Positions 19,291 through 29,617 of a DNA stretch of 64,000 nt are shown here, one piece after another; position 1 is the stretch's first letter; every line of letters begins with the position of its first letter. The position numbers and the translations under genes were made by a program. Below the pieces are notes generated by a model, which saw only the letters and a program-made list of their open reading frames with translations, had not been told where the DNA came from and ran no database searches. This DNA is from an uncultured Pseudomonadales bacterium. GTDB taxonomy: Bacteria; Pseudomonadota; Gammaproteobacteria; Pseudomonadales; Porticoccaceae. The stretch lies in assembly GCA_943788445.1 (NCBI GenBank), contig CALSQH010000006.1, positions 1 through 64,000 on the forward strand. Direction: 5' to 3'.

Positions 19291-20319
19291 TTAGTTAGAA
19301 GCGTGCAACTCTGCATTGAGCTCAACAGCCGTTTTATTGGTCAGGCATTCAACCGTGCCTGAAACCGAGTTACGTCTAAATAATAGATCACTTTTTCCGG
19401 ATAATTCACGGGCTTTCATTTTGCCGCTGGGCTGCTTTTGATCATCGAGCATAGTGACGATGGTTCCGGCAGTAATATACAGGCCAGATTCTAGAGTACA
19501 GCGGTCACCCAGAGGGATGCCAAGGCCAGCGTTAGCGCCGAGTAGACATTTTTCACCCATTGAAATAACCATATTACCGCCACCGGAGAGGGTGCCCATA
19601 ATTGAAGCACCGCCACCAACATCGGATCCGGCGCCGCAGAATACGCCTGCAGAAACTCGGCCTTCAATCATATTTGGACCTTCGGTGCCGGCGTTAAAGT
19701 TGATAAAACCTTCGTGCATTACAGTGGTGCCTTCACCAACATAGGCGCCGAGACGGACTCTTGAGGTATCGGCAATGCGAATGCCGCTGGGCACTACGTA
19801 GTCGACCATCTTGGGAAACTTATCGACACAGTCGACGGTCAGCGGTTGGCCGGCCATACGAGCGGCTAACTGGCGATCTGGGAGCTCTTCTATATCTATC
19901 GGGCCGGCACTGGTCCAGGCAACATTTTTAAGTGCGCCAAAGACACCGGTCAGATCTGTTCCGTGGGGTTTAACCAATCGATGTGAAAGCAGGTGCAGTT
20001 TTAGATAGCCCTGTGGCACAGAAGCCGGTGGTAGATCATCGGTCATCAGTACGGCGACAACCGGTCGGCTTGAGGTTGCCAGCTGTTCAATCGATGCAGC
20101 TAATGCCGAATAACCATTGTGGTTAAGGGCAGAGTGCAACGCGGCTAACTGTTCGGTGCTCGGCTCAATCTCTCCAGATTCTATGCCCAAGCTGAGGCTG
20201 AGAATATCGCTTAGAGTTTGTTCTGGGTTGAGTTGTGGAGCTGGATAGAATACCTCTAGCCATTCACCTTTGCTGTTTTTGGTGCCAACGCCGATTGCGA
20301 AACTGTACAAATTACTCAT
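19291..20319 (-). CDS. dapD: 2,3,4,5-tetrahydropyridine-2,6-dicarboxylate N-succinyltransferase (long form)
   Basis: MHEGFINFNAGTEGPNMIEGRVSAGVFCGAGSDVGGGASIMGTLSGGG. Confidence 0.95.
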   Translation of the reverse strand: MSNLYSFAIGVGTKNSKGEWLEVFYPAPQLNPEQTLSDILSLSLGIESGEIEPSTEQLAALHSALNHNGYSALAASIEQLATSSRPVVAVLMTDDLPPASVPQGYLKLHLLSHRLVKPHGTDLTGVFGALKNVAWTSAGPIDIEELPDRQLAARMAGQPLTVDCVDKFPKMVDYVVPSGIRIADTSRVRLGAYVGEGTTVMHEGFINFNAGTEGPNMIEGRVSAGVFCGAGSDVGGGASIMGTLSGGGNMVISMGEKCLLGANAGLGIPLGDRCTLESGLYITAGTIVTMLDDQKQPSGKMKARELSGKSDLLFRRNSVSGTVECLTNKTAVELNAELHASN

Positions 20320-20349
20320 GCTTTTGCTCTTCTCTTTATAATTAATGTT

Positions 20350-20694
20350 TTACTTAAAAATACTTTCGTAAGTATCTGTTTTAAATCCGATTGTAATCGA
20401 TTTATCTGCATCCAAAACCGGTCTCTTTATCATTGCTGGGTGTTCGATTAGCAGATTGGTCACATTGTCCTCATCTGTGCTCTCTTGAACACTGCTGTCT
20501 AACTTGCGCCAAGTAGTGCCGCGGCGGTTTAGTACAGTTTCCCAGCCGGCCTGCTCAATCCAGTTTTCAATAGTGGCGGCGTCTATTCCGTCTGCGCGAA
20601 CATCGTGAAAATTATATTCAATATCATTATCGCTCAGCCATTTACGGGCTTTTTTAATGGTGTCGCAATTTTTGATGCCGTAGAGAGTCGTCAC
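20350..20694 (-). CDS. ArsC/Spx-family reductase-like protein (YffB-like)
   Basis: MTTLYGIKNCDTIKKARKWLSDNDIEYNFHDVRADG ... HPAMIKRPVL. Confidence 0.9.
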   Translation of the reverse strand: MTTLYGIKNCDTIKKARKWLSDNDIEYNFHDVRADGIDAATIENWIEQAGWETVLNRRGTTWRKLDSSVQESTDEDNVTNLLIEHPAMIKRPVLDADKSITIGFKTDTYESIFK

Positions 20695-20739
20695 AATTTT
20701 TCCTAGCTGAATTTAAGGGGCCTAAGCATAGCAAAAGAG

Positions 20740-21393
20740 TTAGGGCTTATGGGCGATAAATGGTTTTTTCCGGTTTGGATAGCAGGTACTGCAGATCTCG
20801 CAATTCCGTCCATCGCAGCCGCGCGCTGAGCAGTATTCGCGACCATAAAAAATTATCTGCAGATGCAGGGCATTCCACTGTTCGCGGGGAAATAGTTTTT
20901 TTAAATCTCTTTCCGTATGAGTCACGCTTTTACCCTTGGTTAGGCCCCAGCGTTGAGCGAGACGATGGATGTGCGTATCCACAGGAAAGGCCGGATGGCC
21001 AAAGCCCTGTGACATAACGACACTGGCAGTTTTGTGGCCTACGCCGGGCAATGACTCCAGGGCTTCCCAGTCGTCGGGAACTTCTCCGTTGTACTGTTCA
21101 ACCAAAATCTTTGAGAGATTAGATATGGCGCTGGATTTCTGTGGCGCCAAGCCGCAAGGGCGAACAATTTTATAGATACTATCGACGGGCACATGTTGCA
21201 TATCGAAGGCATTGTCAGCTTCGGCAAATAGGGCGGGGGTAATTTGATTAACGCGGATATCGGTGCACTGGGCGCTGAGAAGTACGGCAACTAACAGTTC
21301 GAAATTATTCTTATGATCCAGAGGGATAGGCGTTTCCGGGTACAGCTGGTTAAGCCGTTGCAGAATATAGTCAGCTCGTTCCTTCTTTAACAT
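20740..21393 (-). CDS. nth: Endonuclease III
   Basis: HhH LESLPGVGHKTASVV, catalytic D in FPVDTHIHRLAQR, FeS cluster Cys motif CSARGCDGRNCEICSTC. Confidence 0.96.
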   Translation of the reverse strand: MLKKERADYILQRLNQLYPETPIPLDHKNNFELLVAVLLSAQCTDIRVNQITPALFAEADNAFDMQHVPVDSIYKIVRPCGLAPQKSSAISNLSKILVEQYNGEVPDDWEALESLPGVGHKTASVVMSQGFGHPAFPVDTHIHRLAQRWGLTKGKSVTHTERDLKKLFPREQWNALHLQIIFYGREYCSARGCDGRNCEICSTCYPNRKKPFIAHKP

Positions 21394-21413
21394 CTCAGAT
21401 CCTTTCTAATCGG

Positions 21414-22616
21414 TTAGCGGCTCAGGTTCTGTACAAACTGTTTGATACGCTTTGCAGCTTCAATACATTCACCGGTTTCGGCTACCAGTGCAAGACGCAC
21501 ACGGTTTTCTCCGGGATTGCCGCTGGCGGTGTTTCGTGACAGATATTGGCCGGGCAGCAGGGTGACATTTTGCTCGGCAAACAGTTGCCGAGCAAAATCA
21601 GTGTCTAGAATAGGGGTTTTTGGCCACAGATAGAAGCTTGCCTGAGGTTCTGGAAACTCGAGCACCGGTCGCAGTATCTCGGTAACGGCAGCAAACTTTT
21701 CGCGGTACAGGCTGCGGTTTTCAATAACATGAGTCTCGTCGCCCCAAGCGGCTGCGGAGGCGATTTGTGTTGGGGTAGACATGGCACAGCCATGGTAAGT
21801 GCGGTAGCGCAGAAAGGCTTTGAGAATCTGACTGTCGCCGGCGACAAAACCTGAGCGCAGACCGGGTAGGTTTGAGCGTTTAGAGAGGCTGTGGAATACC
21901 GCACAGCGACTGTAGTCTGTTCGGCCCATTTCGGCACAGGCCTGCAATAGACCTGGAGGCGGGCGGTCTTCGTGTAGATAGACTTCGGAATAGCACTCGT
22001 CGCTGGCGATAATAAAGTCATATTTGTCCGCCAGCGCTATGGCCTGCTGGAACTGTTCAATGCTGATAACTGCGCCAGTTGGATTACCGGGCGAGCAGAG
22101 GTGTAGCAGTTGGCAGCGCTGCCAGATATGCTCGGGGACAACATTGAGGTCTGCAATAAAGTTGTTCTCTGCTGTGCAGTCTAAATAGTGCAGCTCTGCG
22201 CCGGCGAGTAATGCGGCGCCTTCATAGATTTGGTAGAACGGGTTGGGCGAAACAACTATTGGTTGCTGCTGCGGATCTATGACTGATTGGGTAAAGGCAA
22301 ACAGGGCTTCGCGGGTGCCGTTAACTGGAAGTACCTGATGGTCGGCATCAATACCCTGACTATTTAGATTAAAACGCAGTTGTAACCATGCGGCAATGGA
22401 CTCGCGAAGCGGTTGTCCGCCTTTGGTGGCTGGATAGACTGCGACCTTATCTATATTGTCAATCAGCGCCTGCTTAACAAATGCCGGTGACTGATGCTTG
22501 GGCTCTCCTATCGAAAGGGGGATAGGCTTGAGATGCTCGGGTGGCGTTACGCCGGCTTTGAGCTCGTTTAGCCGTTCAAAGGGATAGCGGTGCAGTAGGT
22601 CAAGATTGGGGTTCAT
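21414..22616 (-). CDS. dapC: Succinyldiaminopimelate transaminase
   Basis: Class I/II PLP aminotransferase (HSLSKRSNLPGLRSGFVAGD) next to dapD and glnD. Confidence 0.9.
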   Translation of the reverse strand: MNPNLDLLHRYPFERLNELKAGVTPPEHLKPIPLSIGEPKHQSPAFVKQALIDNIDKVAVYPATKGGQPLRESIAAWLQLRFNLNSQGIDADHQVLPVNGTREALFAFTQSVIDPQQQPIVVSPNPFYQIYEGAALLAGAELHYLDCTAENNFIADLNVVPEHIWQRCQLLHLCSPGNPTGAVISIEQFQQAIALADKYDFIIASDECYSEVYLHEDRPPPGLLQACAEMGRTDYSRCAVFHSLSKRSNLPGLRSGFVAGDSQILKAFLRYRTYHGCAMSTPTQIASAAAWGDETHVIENRSLYREKFAAVTEILRPVLEFPEPQASFYLWPKTPILDTDFARQLFAEQNVTLLPGQYLSRNTASGNPGENRVRLALVAETGECIEAAKRIKQFVQNLSR

Positions 22617-22644
22617 AGTTTGTTCTTTTGTCTGATTTAGAAGG

Positions 22645-25359
22645 CTACTGCCAAATTTTCATTTTGCGCAATTTATATTCCTTGCCATCTTCCTGGTTGC
22701 GCTCATCGAGTTCTTTACAGATGGTTTGTTTTAAGGTCTTGCATAAACCGTCATTGGTAATCGGCGTAAAGGCTCTATCCGTGAGGTAAAAAATATCTTC
22801 AACACGCTCGCCCAGAGTAGAAATTTTTGCGTTGTGTATACGCAGTTCAAAGCGCACAAAGATTCTTGCCAAATGGGCAAGTAGTCCTGGGCGATCTGGG
22901 GTGATAATCTCCAAAATAGTGGTGTCGGTCTCAGTATCGTTGCGCAGTGAAGCAACGGTTTTTAATGCGAAGTTTTTTAATTGTCGAGGCGTGCGTCGCT
23001 GTATATCAAAGTCGATATTCTGTGGGTTGAGAATTGCCTCGTTTAGGGTCTTGATTATTTTGCTGCTCAGTGCGCTGTTTCTGCCCACCGGCTGATTAGC
23101 TTCGTCAAGTACATAAAACACATCGAAGGCTGTGCCGTCAGAGGCAGAATGAAGTCGTGCGTCTTGAATATTCAGATTTAGCTTGTCGAGGGTGGCGGCG
23201 GTGATGGAAAAGATATTTTCGCGGTCCTTGGAATGCACGAAAATTTGAGTTGCCACCGGTATCTCTACGCCAACATCTTTGAGTACTATAGCCGGCTTGT
23301 TAATACCTGAGTTGTTGATAATCGCCTTGGTGAAAAGTGCGACATCTTCGGCGCGCTCGCGAAGAAAGAATTCTTCATTGACATCTTTCCAGACACTGAT
23401 GGCCTGTAAAGCTTCGATATCATCTTCAAGTAATGCCCGCAGTGCCGCATCTTTGGCATCTTTCAGCCAAGCTGATTTTGCTGTCGGTTCCTCCACCCCA
23501 AGTTGCAGAACTCGCTTGGTCTCAAAATAGAGGTTGTGCATCAGGGAGCCTTTCCAGTCGGTCCACAGGTGTGGGTTGGTGGCATTAATATCTGCTACGG
23601 TGAGAACATATAGATGATCGAGGTGCATAAGGTCGCCAACATGCATGGCAAACTTATGAATAACATCCGGATCTGAGGTGTCTTCGCGCTGTGAAATACT
23701 CGACATCAGCAGGTGGTTTTCCACCAGCCACTTCAAAAGCTTGATTTCCTGTGGCTTGAGCCCGTGGCGCAGGGCAAAGTCTTCAATATCTGCTGACCCT
23801 AATATCGAGTGGTCACCGCCGCGCCCTTTGGCGATATCGTGATAGAGGGCAGCGATAATAATCAATTCTGGCTTGGGGAAGTTTTTGTAGATATGTGCAG
23901 CTACCGGAAAGCGCTCGGTTACTTCTGGGAGCACTAGACGACGGATATTGCGCACCACTTCAAGGGTGTGCACATCCACGGGATATATATGAAAAAGATC
24001 GTGTTGCATCTGCCCAACAATTTTACCGAATTCGGGTAGATAGCCACCGAGAATGCCGTAGCGGTTCATCCGCTGTAGCTGTGCAGACAGCAGGTAAGGG
24101 GATTTGAGTACCCGCATAAACAGCGCACGGTTGTCTACACTGTTGCGGAAGTCATCATCAATCAGGTTGCGGTGTAAGCGTATTTGACGAATAGCAGAGG
24201 CGCGAATTCCCTTAATCTGGTCATTTTCACCGAGTATGGCAAATAGTTCTAGCAGGGCAGAGGGGTGATTGATAAACACCGAGCTATCGGTGGTATCCAG
24301 ATAGTTATCGCGGATTAAAAACCGCTCGTTGATCTTTTTAACCGCTTTGGTTTTATTCTTTCGATAGATTGACTCGTCGAGGTATTGCAGCAGAACATCA
24401 TTTAGCTCGCGGATCGACATCACTACCCGGTAGTACTGCTGCATAAACTTCTCAACACCAAGCCGGCCATCGCTGTCGCTGTAACCGAACATTACTGCGA
24501 GCTTGCGCTGATAATCAAAAAGCAGTCGCTCTTCGGGACGCTCAGCAATTAGGTGGAGTCCGTAGCGTACCTTCCAGAGAAACTCTTCGTCGCGTCGCAA
24601 GGTTGCGTACTCCTCTTCCGAGAGAAAACCTTTTTCTACCAGCAGAGATCGACGGTGGACCTCAAAATGACGTTTCGCGGTCCAGTTGATGACTTGAATA
24701 TCTCGAAGTCCGCCAGGAGCTTCTTTAATGTTCGGTTCGAGGTTGTATTCGGTGTCCGCATGTTTGCGATAGCGTTCTTTTTGTTCATTTATTTTGCCGC
24801 TGTAAAAATCCGCCGATGACCATATTTTTTTCGGGCCGGTTTTGGTCAGTAGCTTATCTAAAAGTTTCGGGTCGCCACATAGCAGTCGCGTTTCCATCAG
24901 GTTGGTGGCAACGGTGATATCGCCGCGAGCTTCGTCAATGCATTGGCTGATGGATCTGGTGCTGTGCCCAATCTTTAATTGGATATCCCATAGAAAGGTC
25001 AGAAAATGCTCAATGCTGGTGCGATACTTTTCCGGCTTATTACGACGCATTAATATAAGCAGGTCAATATCTGAGTGTGGATGCAGCTCGCCGCGACCGT
25101 AGCCACCAACCGCGATCAGGCTGATATCATCATCCCATTCAAAGCGCTGCCAGGCGTGACGCAAGATTACATCGGCAAAAAGCGACTGCTCGTTAACCAG
25201 ATGATGTACGTCTTCACCCTCGTGAAAGCGATTATTGAAGTGTTTCTGAGCGGCGCTTAATGCGCTGCGGAAAACTTCAATAGGATCGCCGTTTTGGACG
25301 TCGGCAAGAAAACGTTTCTGATCAAAAAAAAGTGGTGCGGTATTAGATTCTGATGTCAT
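22645..25359 (-). CDS. glnD: [Protein-PII] uridylyltransferase
   Basis: 904 aa; NTase GGYGRGELHPHSDIDLLIL, HD domain YHDIAKGRGGDHS, C-terminal ACT domains. Confidence 0.97.
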   Translation of the reverse strand: MTSESNTAPLFFDQKRFLADVQNGDPIEVFRSALSAAQKHFNNRFHEGEDVHHLVNEQSLFADVILRHAWQRFEWDDDISLIAVGGYGRGELHPHSDIDLLILMRRNKPEKYRTSIEHFLTFLWDIQLKIGHSTRSISQCIDEARGDITVATNLMETRLLCGDPKLLDKLLTKTGPKKIWSSADFYSGKINEQKERYRKHADTEYNLEPNIKEAPGGLRDIQVINWTAKRHFEVHRRSLLVEKGFLSEEEYATLRRDEEFLWKVRYGLHLIAERPEERLLFDYQRKLAVMFGYSDSDGRLGVEKFMQQYYRVVMSIRELNDVLLQYLDESIYRKNKTKAVKKINERFLIRDNYLDTTDSSVFINHPSALLELFAILGENDQIKGIRASAIRQIRLHRNLIDDDFRNSVDNRALFMRVLKSPYLLSAQLQRMNRYGILGGYLPEFGKIVGQMQHDLFHIYPVDVHTLEVVRNIRRLVLPEVTERFPVAAHIYKNFPKPELIIIAALYHDIAKGRGGDHSILGSADIEDFALRHGLKPQEIKLLKWLVENHLLMSSISQREDTSDPDVIHKFAMHVGDLMHLDHLYVLTVADINATNPHLWTDWKGSLMHNLYFETKRVLQLGVEEPTAKSAWLKDAKDAALRALLEDDIEALQAISVWKDVNEEFFLRERAEDVALFTKAIINNSGINKPAIVLKDVGVEIPVATQIFVHSKDRENIFSITAATLDKLNLNIQDARLHSASDGTAFDVFYVLDEANQPVGRNSALSSKIIKTLNEAILNPQNIDFDIQRRTPRQLKNFALKTVASLRNDTETDTTILEIITPDRPGLLAHLARIFVRFELRIHNAKISTLGERVEDIFYLTDRAFTPITNDGLCKTLKQTICKELDERNQEDGKEYKLRKMKIWQ

Positions 25360-25362
25360 AAA

Positions 25363-26142
25363 TTACTTTTGCTTGTAGGGTTCTTCGCGTCGTGCGGTGA
25401 GGACTTCACAGCCATTGCTGGTTACTGCGAGGGTGTGTTCCCACTGTGATGAAAGTCGACCATCCCGTGTTTCCACAGTCCAGCCATCGGATTTTAATTT
25501 GGTGCTGTGCTTGCCAGCATTGACCATGGGCTCAATTGTAAAAGTCATACCCTCGACAAGTTCTAAGCCTGTGTTGGGCGTGCCGTAATGTAAAACTTGG
25601 GGCTCTTCGTGAAACTCTTGGCCGATGCCGTGCCCGCAATAGTCGCGAACCACTGAGTAGTAATTGGCCTCAGCGTGCTTTTGTATGTGATGTCCTATAT
25701 CGCCGAGACGGGCACCGGGTTTGACCATATCAATGGCTAAATAGAGGCACTCTTGGGAGACATCAATAAGGCGCTGTGCATGAGGGGCGACAGTTCCCAC
25801 CGCATACATTTTACTGGTATCGCCGTGCCAGCCATCTTTTATAACGGTGACATCAATATTAATAATATCGCCATTTTTAAGGATTTTTCTCTCGGAGGGA
25901 ATGCCGTGACAGACCACCTGATTAATCGATGTACAGACGGATTTTGGAAAGCCGCGATAGCCGAGGCAGGCGGGTATCGCTTTTTGTACATTGACTATAT
26001 GATCATGACAGATTCGGTCTAGCTCTTCGGTGCTTGCGCCCGGCACCACATATTCGCCGATTAGTTCGAGAACCTCTGCTGCTAAGCGACCCGCTTCACG
26101 CATCTTGGCGATATCGTCCGCCGATCGTAATTGTATTGTCAT
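25363..26142 (-). CDS. map: Type I methionyl aminopeptidase
   Basis: GDIINIDVTVIKDGWHGDTSKMY, YCGHGIGQEFHEEP, FTIEPM. Confidence 0.97.
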   Translation of the reverse strand: MTIQLRSADDIAKMREAGRLAAEVLELIGEYVVPGASTEELDRICHDHIVNVQKAIPACLGYRGFPKSVCTSINQVVCHGIPSERKILKNGDIINIDVTVIKDGWHGDTSKMYAVGTVAPHAQRLIDVSQECLYLAIDMVKPGARLGDIGHHIQKHAEANYYSVVRDYCGHGIGQEFHEEPQVLHYGTPNTGLELVEGMTFTIEPMVNAGKHSTKLKSDGWTVETRDGRLSSQWEHTLAVTSNGCEVLTARREEPYKQK

Positions 26143-26304
26143 AGTAAACCTCTTGCCTTTATTTGGCCGCTATTGTACTCATGTATAGGTAAATGAGGGA
26201 GTGCCTTTGAGGGTTATTCGCAAACTATCTGCAAGTCGATCTTTTGGTTTGGGTTTTGTTTTGTTGTGCGCGGCTTTTTATAGGCTTTTCGCGTAGCTTT
26301 TTCT

Positions 26305-26332
26305 TTAACTGACCTCTCCATTATGGTATAAA
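26305..26332 (+). promoter_or_regulatory. Candidate rpsB promoter
   Basis: TTAACT - 16 nt - TATAAA followed by GC-rich discriminator GCGCGCC, typical of stringently controlled ribosomal promoters. Confidence 0.55.
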
Positions 26333-26460
26333 GCGCGCCGGTTACTGAGATGTCTTGGTAATCATTAATGTAACTAAACTATTTTTAAACGACACACACG
26401 TTCCGACACAGCGATCTGGGTGCCTGAAAGGCTTTATTTTAGCTTTAAAGGTTGATCACT

Positions 26461-26483
26461 GGGGTACGTGGAGGCTTAACCCC
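26461..26483 (+). promoter_or_regulatory. rpsB leader hairpin, possible S2 autoregulatory element
   Basis: GGGGT-ACGTGGAGGCTTA-ACCCC just upstream of the rpsB Shine-Dalgarno; long 5'UTR. Confidence 0.45.
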
Positions 26484-26497
26484 TAAAAGGAAAAATT

Positions 26498-27331
26498 ATG
26501 TCTTCTGTAAGTATGCGCGAAATGTTGCAAGCTGGTGTTCACTTTGGTCACCAAACTCGCTTCTGGAATCCAAAAATGAGCCAGTTTATCTTCGGCTCGC
26601 GAAATAAAGTTCACGTTATTAACCTTGAGCAAACAGTACCAGCTTTCAATGAAGCACTTGAAATTCTGCGTGTTGAAGCTGCCAAGGGCAATCAAATTCT
26701 TTTTGTTGGCACCAAGCGTGCTGCACAAAAAATCCTCAAAGAACAGGCTGAGCGCTGTGGCATGCCATACGTTAGTCACCGTTGGTTGGGTGGTATGTTG
26801 ACCAACTACAAGACTATCCGTGCATCTATTCGCCGTTTCCGTGAACTGGAAACTCAAGAAGCCAACGGTACCTTTGAGAAGTTGACGAAGAAAGAAGCTC
26901 TTATGCGTGCGCGCATGAAGACTAAGCTGGAAAATTCGATCGGTGGTATTAAGGATATGAATGGCTTGCCAGATATTCTTTTTGTTATCGACGTTGATCA
27001 TGAGCGCATTGCTATCAATGAAGCTAACAAGTTGGGTATCCCAGTTGTAGGCATCGTTGATACTAATAGTAATCCTGATGGTGTTGACTATGTCATTCCA
27101 GGTAATGATGACTCAATCCGAGCGATCAAGCTTTATGCGGCATCTATTGCTGACACTATCTTGGAAGGCAAAGCTCAGTCAGCAACTGTCTCCAGCAAAG
27201 ATGAGTTTGTAGAGGTTGCTGAAGAAGCTGCTCCTGCACCAGTTGAAGCGGCTGAGGCTCCAGCGGCTGAAGCTCCAGTAGCGGATGCTCCAGCGGCAGA
27301 TGCTCCAGCGAAGGACGCTGCAGCAGAGTAA
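26498..27331 (+). CDS. rpsB: 30S ribosomal protein S2
   Basis: [22 protein letters not shown]...; Ala/Pro-rich C-terminal extension. Confidence 0.98.
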   Translation: MSSVSMREMLQAGVHFGHQTRFWNPKMSQFIFGSRNKVHVINLEQTVPAFNEALEILRVEAAKGNQILFVGTKRAAQKILKEQAERCGMPYVSHRWLGGMLTNYKTIRASIRRFRELETQEANGTFEKLTKKEALMRARMKTKLENSIGGIKDMNGLPDILFVIDVDHERIAINEANKLGIPVVGIVDTNSNPDGVDYVIPGNDDSIRAIKLYAASIADTILEGKAQSATVSSKDEFVEVAEEAAPAPVEAAEAPAAEAPVADAPAADAPAKDAAAE

Positions 27332-27360
27332 CTGTTAAAGACTAATAGTACTTAACAATC

Positions 27361-27386
27361 AAAGGGGGCCGCTGCCCCCTTTTTTA
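27361..27386 (+). terminator. rpsB-tsf intergenic terminator/attenuator
   Basis: AAAGGGGGC-CGCT-GCCCCCTTTTTT. Confidence 0.8.
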
Positions 27387-27417
27387 AAAATAATTTTACG
27401 ATTTTGAGAGGAATACA

Positions 27418-28278
27418 ATGGCACAGGTAACAGCATCTTTGGTGAAAGAGCTGCGCGATCGCACAGGTTTGGGCATGATGGAGTGCAAGCGCGCACTGAC
27501 CGAGTCTGGAGCAGATATTGATAAAGCTATTGAAGAGTTACGTAAATCAAGTGGTATGAAGGCAGCTAAGAAAGCTGGTCGTACTGCAGCCGACGGCCTT
27601 GTTACTGTAAAAGTAGAAAATGGTTACGGCATGGTTTTGGAAGTTAACAGTGAAACTGATTTCGCTGCACGCGATGAAGGCTTTAAAGGCTTCGTAGCTT
27701 CAGTTCTGGATACAGCATTTGCCACTAAGCAAACTGACATTGCCGCACTTTTGGACGGTGATCTTGGATCTGCTCGTGAAGCACTGGTACAGAAAATTGG
27801 TGAAAATATCTCGCCGCGTCGCGCTGCGGGTATCGAAGCGCCAGTTGTTGGTGGTTACGTTCACAGCAACAACCGTATTGCGGTTGTGGTTGGTTTAGCT
27901 GGTGGTGACGAAGCCTTGGCGAAAGATGTTGCTATGCACGTTGCAGCGGTTAACCCTGCGGTTGTTAGCTCAGATCAGATGCCTGCTGAACTTATTCAGG
28001 CCGAGAGAGAAATCTTCACTGCGCAGGCAATTGAGAGTGGCAAGCCACCTGAAATCGCCGCTAAAATGGTTGAAGGTCGTGTCAGCAAGTTCCTTAAAGA
28101 GAGCAGTCTAGTTGACCAGCCTTTCGTTAAAGATCCAGACACAACTATTGGCAAGCTGGTTAAAGCTGGCGGTGCTGAGGTTGTTGGTTTTGTTCGTTTT
28201 GAAGTGGGTGATGGAATCGAAGTTGAAGAAGTCGATTTTGCAGCTGAAGTAGCCGCTCAGGTTCAGGGTGCAGGCTAA
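27418..28278 (+). CDS. tsf: Elongation factor Ts
   Basis: [19 protein letters not shown]... Confidence 0.98.
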   Translation: MAQVTASLVKELRDRTGLGMMECKRALTESGADIDKAIEELRKSSGMKAAKKAGRTAADGLVTVKVENGYGMVLEVNSETDFAARDEGFKGFVASVLDTAFATKQTDIAALLDGDLGSAREALVQKIGENISPRRAAGIEAPVVGGYVHSNNRIAVVVGLAGGDEALAKDVAMHVAAVNPAVVSSDQMPAELIQAEREIFTAQAIESGKPPEIAAKMVEGRVSKFLKESSLVDQPFVKDPDTTIGKLVKAGGAEVVGFVRFEVGDGIEVEEVDFAAEVAAQVQGAG

Positions 28279-28309
28279 GACAAACGAAGTAAATATAAGA
28301 GGATCCAAT

Positions 28310-29053
28310 ATGTCGCCAACTGGCAAAGAGAAAAAGTATAAACGAATTCTGCTAAAACTCAGCGGTGAAGAGTTGATGGGAGAAGAGGGTTTCGGGATTG
28401 ATCCCAAGGTTCTCGATCGTATGGCTCTTGAAATTGGTCAGTTGGTGGGTATTGGGGTTCAGGTCGGACTGGTGATTGGCGGCGGCAATTTATTTCGTGG
28501 CGCGGCCTTGAGCCAAGCGGGTATGGATCGTGTTACTGGTGATCATATGGGTATGTTGGCAACTGTGATGAACGGTTTGGCCATGCGTGATGCCCTGGAG
28601 AGAACCAATATTTCCTCACATGTTATGTCGGCAATTCCGATGAGTGGAGTGGTCGAGCATTACGATCGCCGTCGAGCCATGCGCTATCTAGCGGATGGCG
28701 ACGTGGTTATTTTTTCTGCGGGTACTGGCAATCCTTTCTTTACTACTGACTCTGCCGCCTGTTTACGCGGTATTGAAATCGACGCTGATGTCGTATTGAA
28801 GGCAACCAAGGTTGATGGTGTCTACAGCGCCGATCCAATGCTTGATCCAAGTGCTGAGCTCTATGATCGTCTCACCTATGACATGGTGTTGGATAAGAAG
28901 CTTGGTGTGATGGATTTAACCGCCATCTGTCTGTGTCGCGAACACAATATGCCGCTGCGAGTTTTCCGCATGTCCAAACAGGGTGCGCTGCTCAATTTGG
29001 TTGTTGGTGGTAACGAAGGTACATTGATTGAAGAGGGAGTAGCAAATGATTGA
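28310..29053 (+). CDS. pyrH: UMP kinase
   Basis: [21 protein letters not shown]...; start at ATG 28310. Confidence 0.97.
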   Translation: MSPTGKEKKYKRILLKLSGEELMGEEGFGIDPKVLDRMALEIGQLVGIGVQVGLVIGGGNLFRGAALSQAGMDRVTGDHMGMLATVMNGLAMRDALERTNISSHVMSAIPMSGVVEHYDRRRAMRYLADGDVVIFSAGTGNPFFTTDSAACLRGIEIDADVVLKATKVDGVYSADPMLDPSAELYDRLTYDMVLDKKLGVMDLTAICLCREHNMPLRVFRMSKQGALLNLVVGGNEGTLIEEGVAND

Positions 29054-29603
29054 TGAATTAAAGAAAGAGGCTGATGTGCGTATGGCTAAGGCTCTTGAAG
29101 CTCTTGGTAATGCGTTTAATAAAATTCGCACTGGTCGAGCTCACCCGAGCCTGCTCGATGGGATTACTGTTGATTACTACGGCGTTATAACACCGCTGTC
29201 ACAGGCTGCTTCTATTGTTATTGAAGATGCCCGTACGCTGTCGGTGACCCCTTGGGAAAAAAGCCTTGTTCAGGTGATTGAAAAGGCGATTATGAAATCC
29301 GATCTGGGTTTAAACCCCTCTACGGCAGGTACGGTAATTCGTATCCCTCTGCCGTCTCTCACTGAAGAAACGCGTAAGGTCTACGGTAAGCAGGCTAAAG
29401 CTGAAGCTGAGAACTCTCGAATTTCTGTGCGTAATATCCGTCGTGATGTGCTGTCCAGTTTAAAGACTTTACTTAAAGATAAAGATATTAGTGAAGATGA
29501 AGAACGCAAGGGCCAGGATGATATTCAAAAGATTACTGATGGCTTTATCGCACGTGTTGACGAAGCGCTAGCGGCTAAAGAAAAGGATCTGATGGAGATT
29601 TAA
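29046..29603 (+). CDS. frr: Ribosome recycling factor
   Basis: [15 protein letters not shown]... RRKx family signature. Confidence 0.97.
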   Translation: MIDELKKEADVRMAKALEALGNAFNKIRTGRAHPSLLDGITVDYYGVITPLSQAASIVIEDARTLSVTPWEKSLVQVIEKAIMKSDLGLNPSTAGTVIRIPLPSLTEETRKVYGKQAKAEAENSRISVRNIRRDVLSSLKTLLKDKDISEDEERKGQDDIQKITDGFIARVDEALAAKEKDLMEI

Positions 29604-29617
29604 TCTCCTCGCTATTC

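Noticed and set aside
17760-19294. Several plus-strand ORFs (17760, 18100, 18417, 18687, 19067)
   Set aside because: Antisense to the clear FadI-like thiolase on the minus strand; typical shadow ORFs.
22832-25260. Plus-strand ORFs antisense to glnD
   Set aside because: GlnD is unambiguous across 904 aa; the antisense translations lack recognisable motifs.
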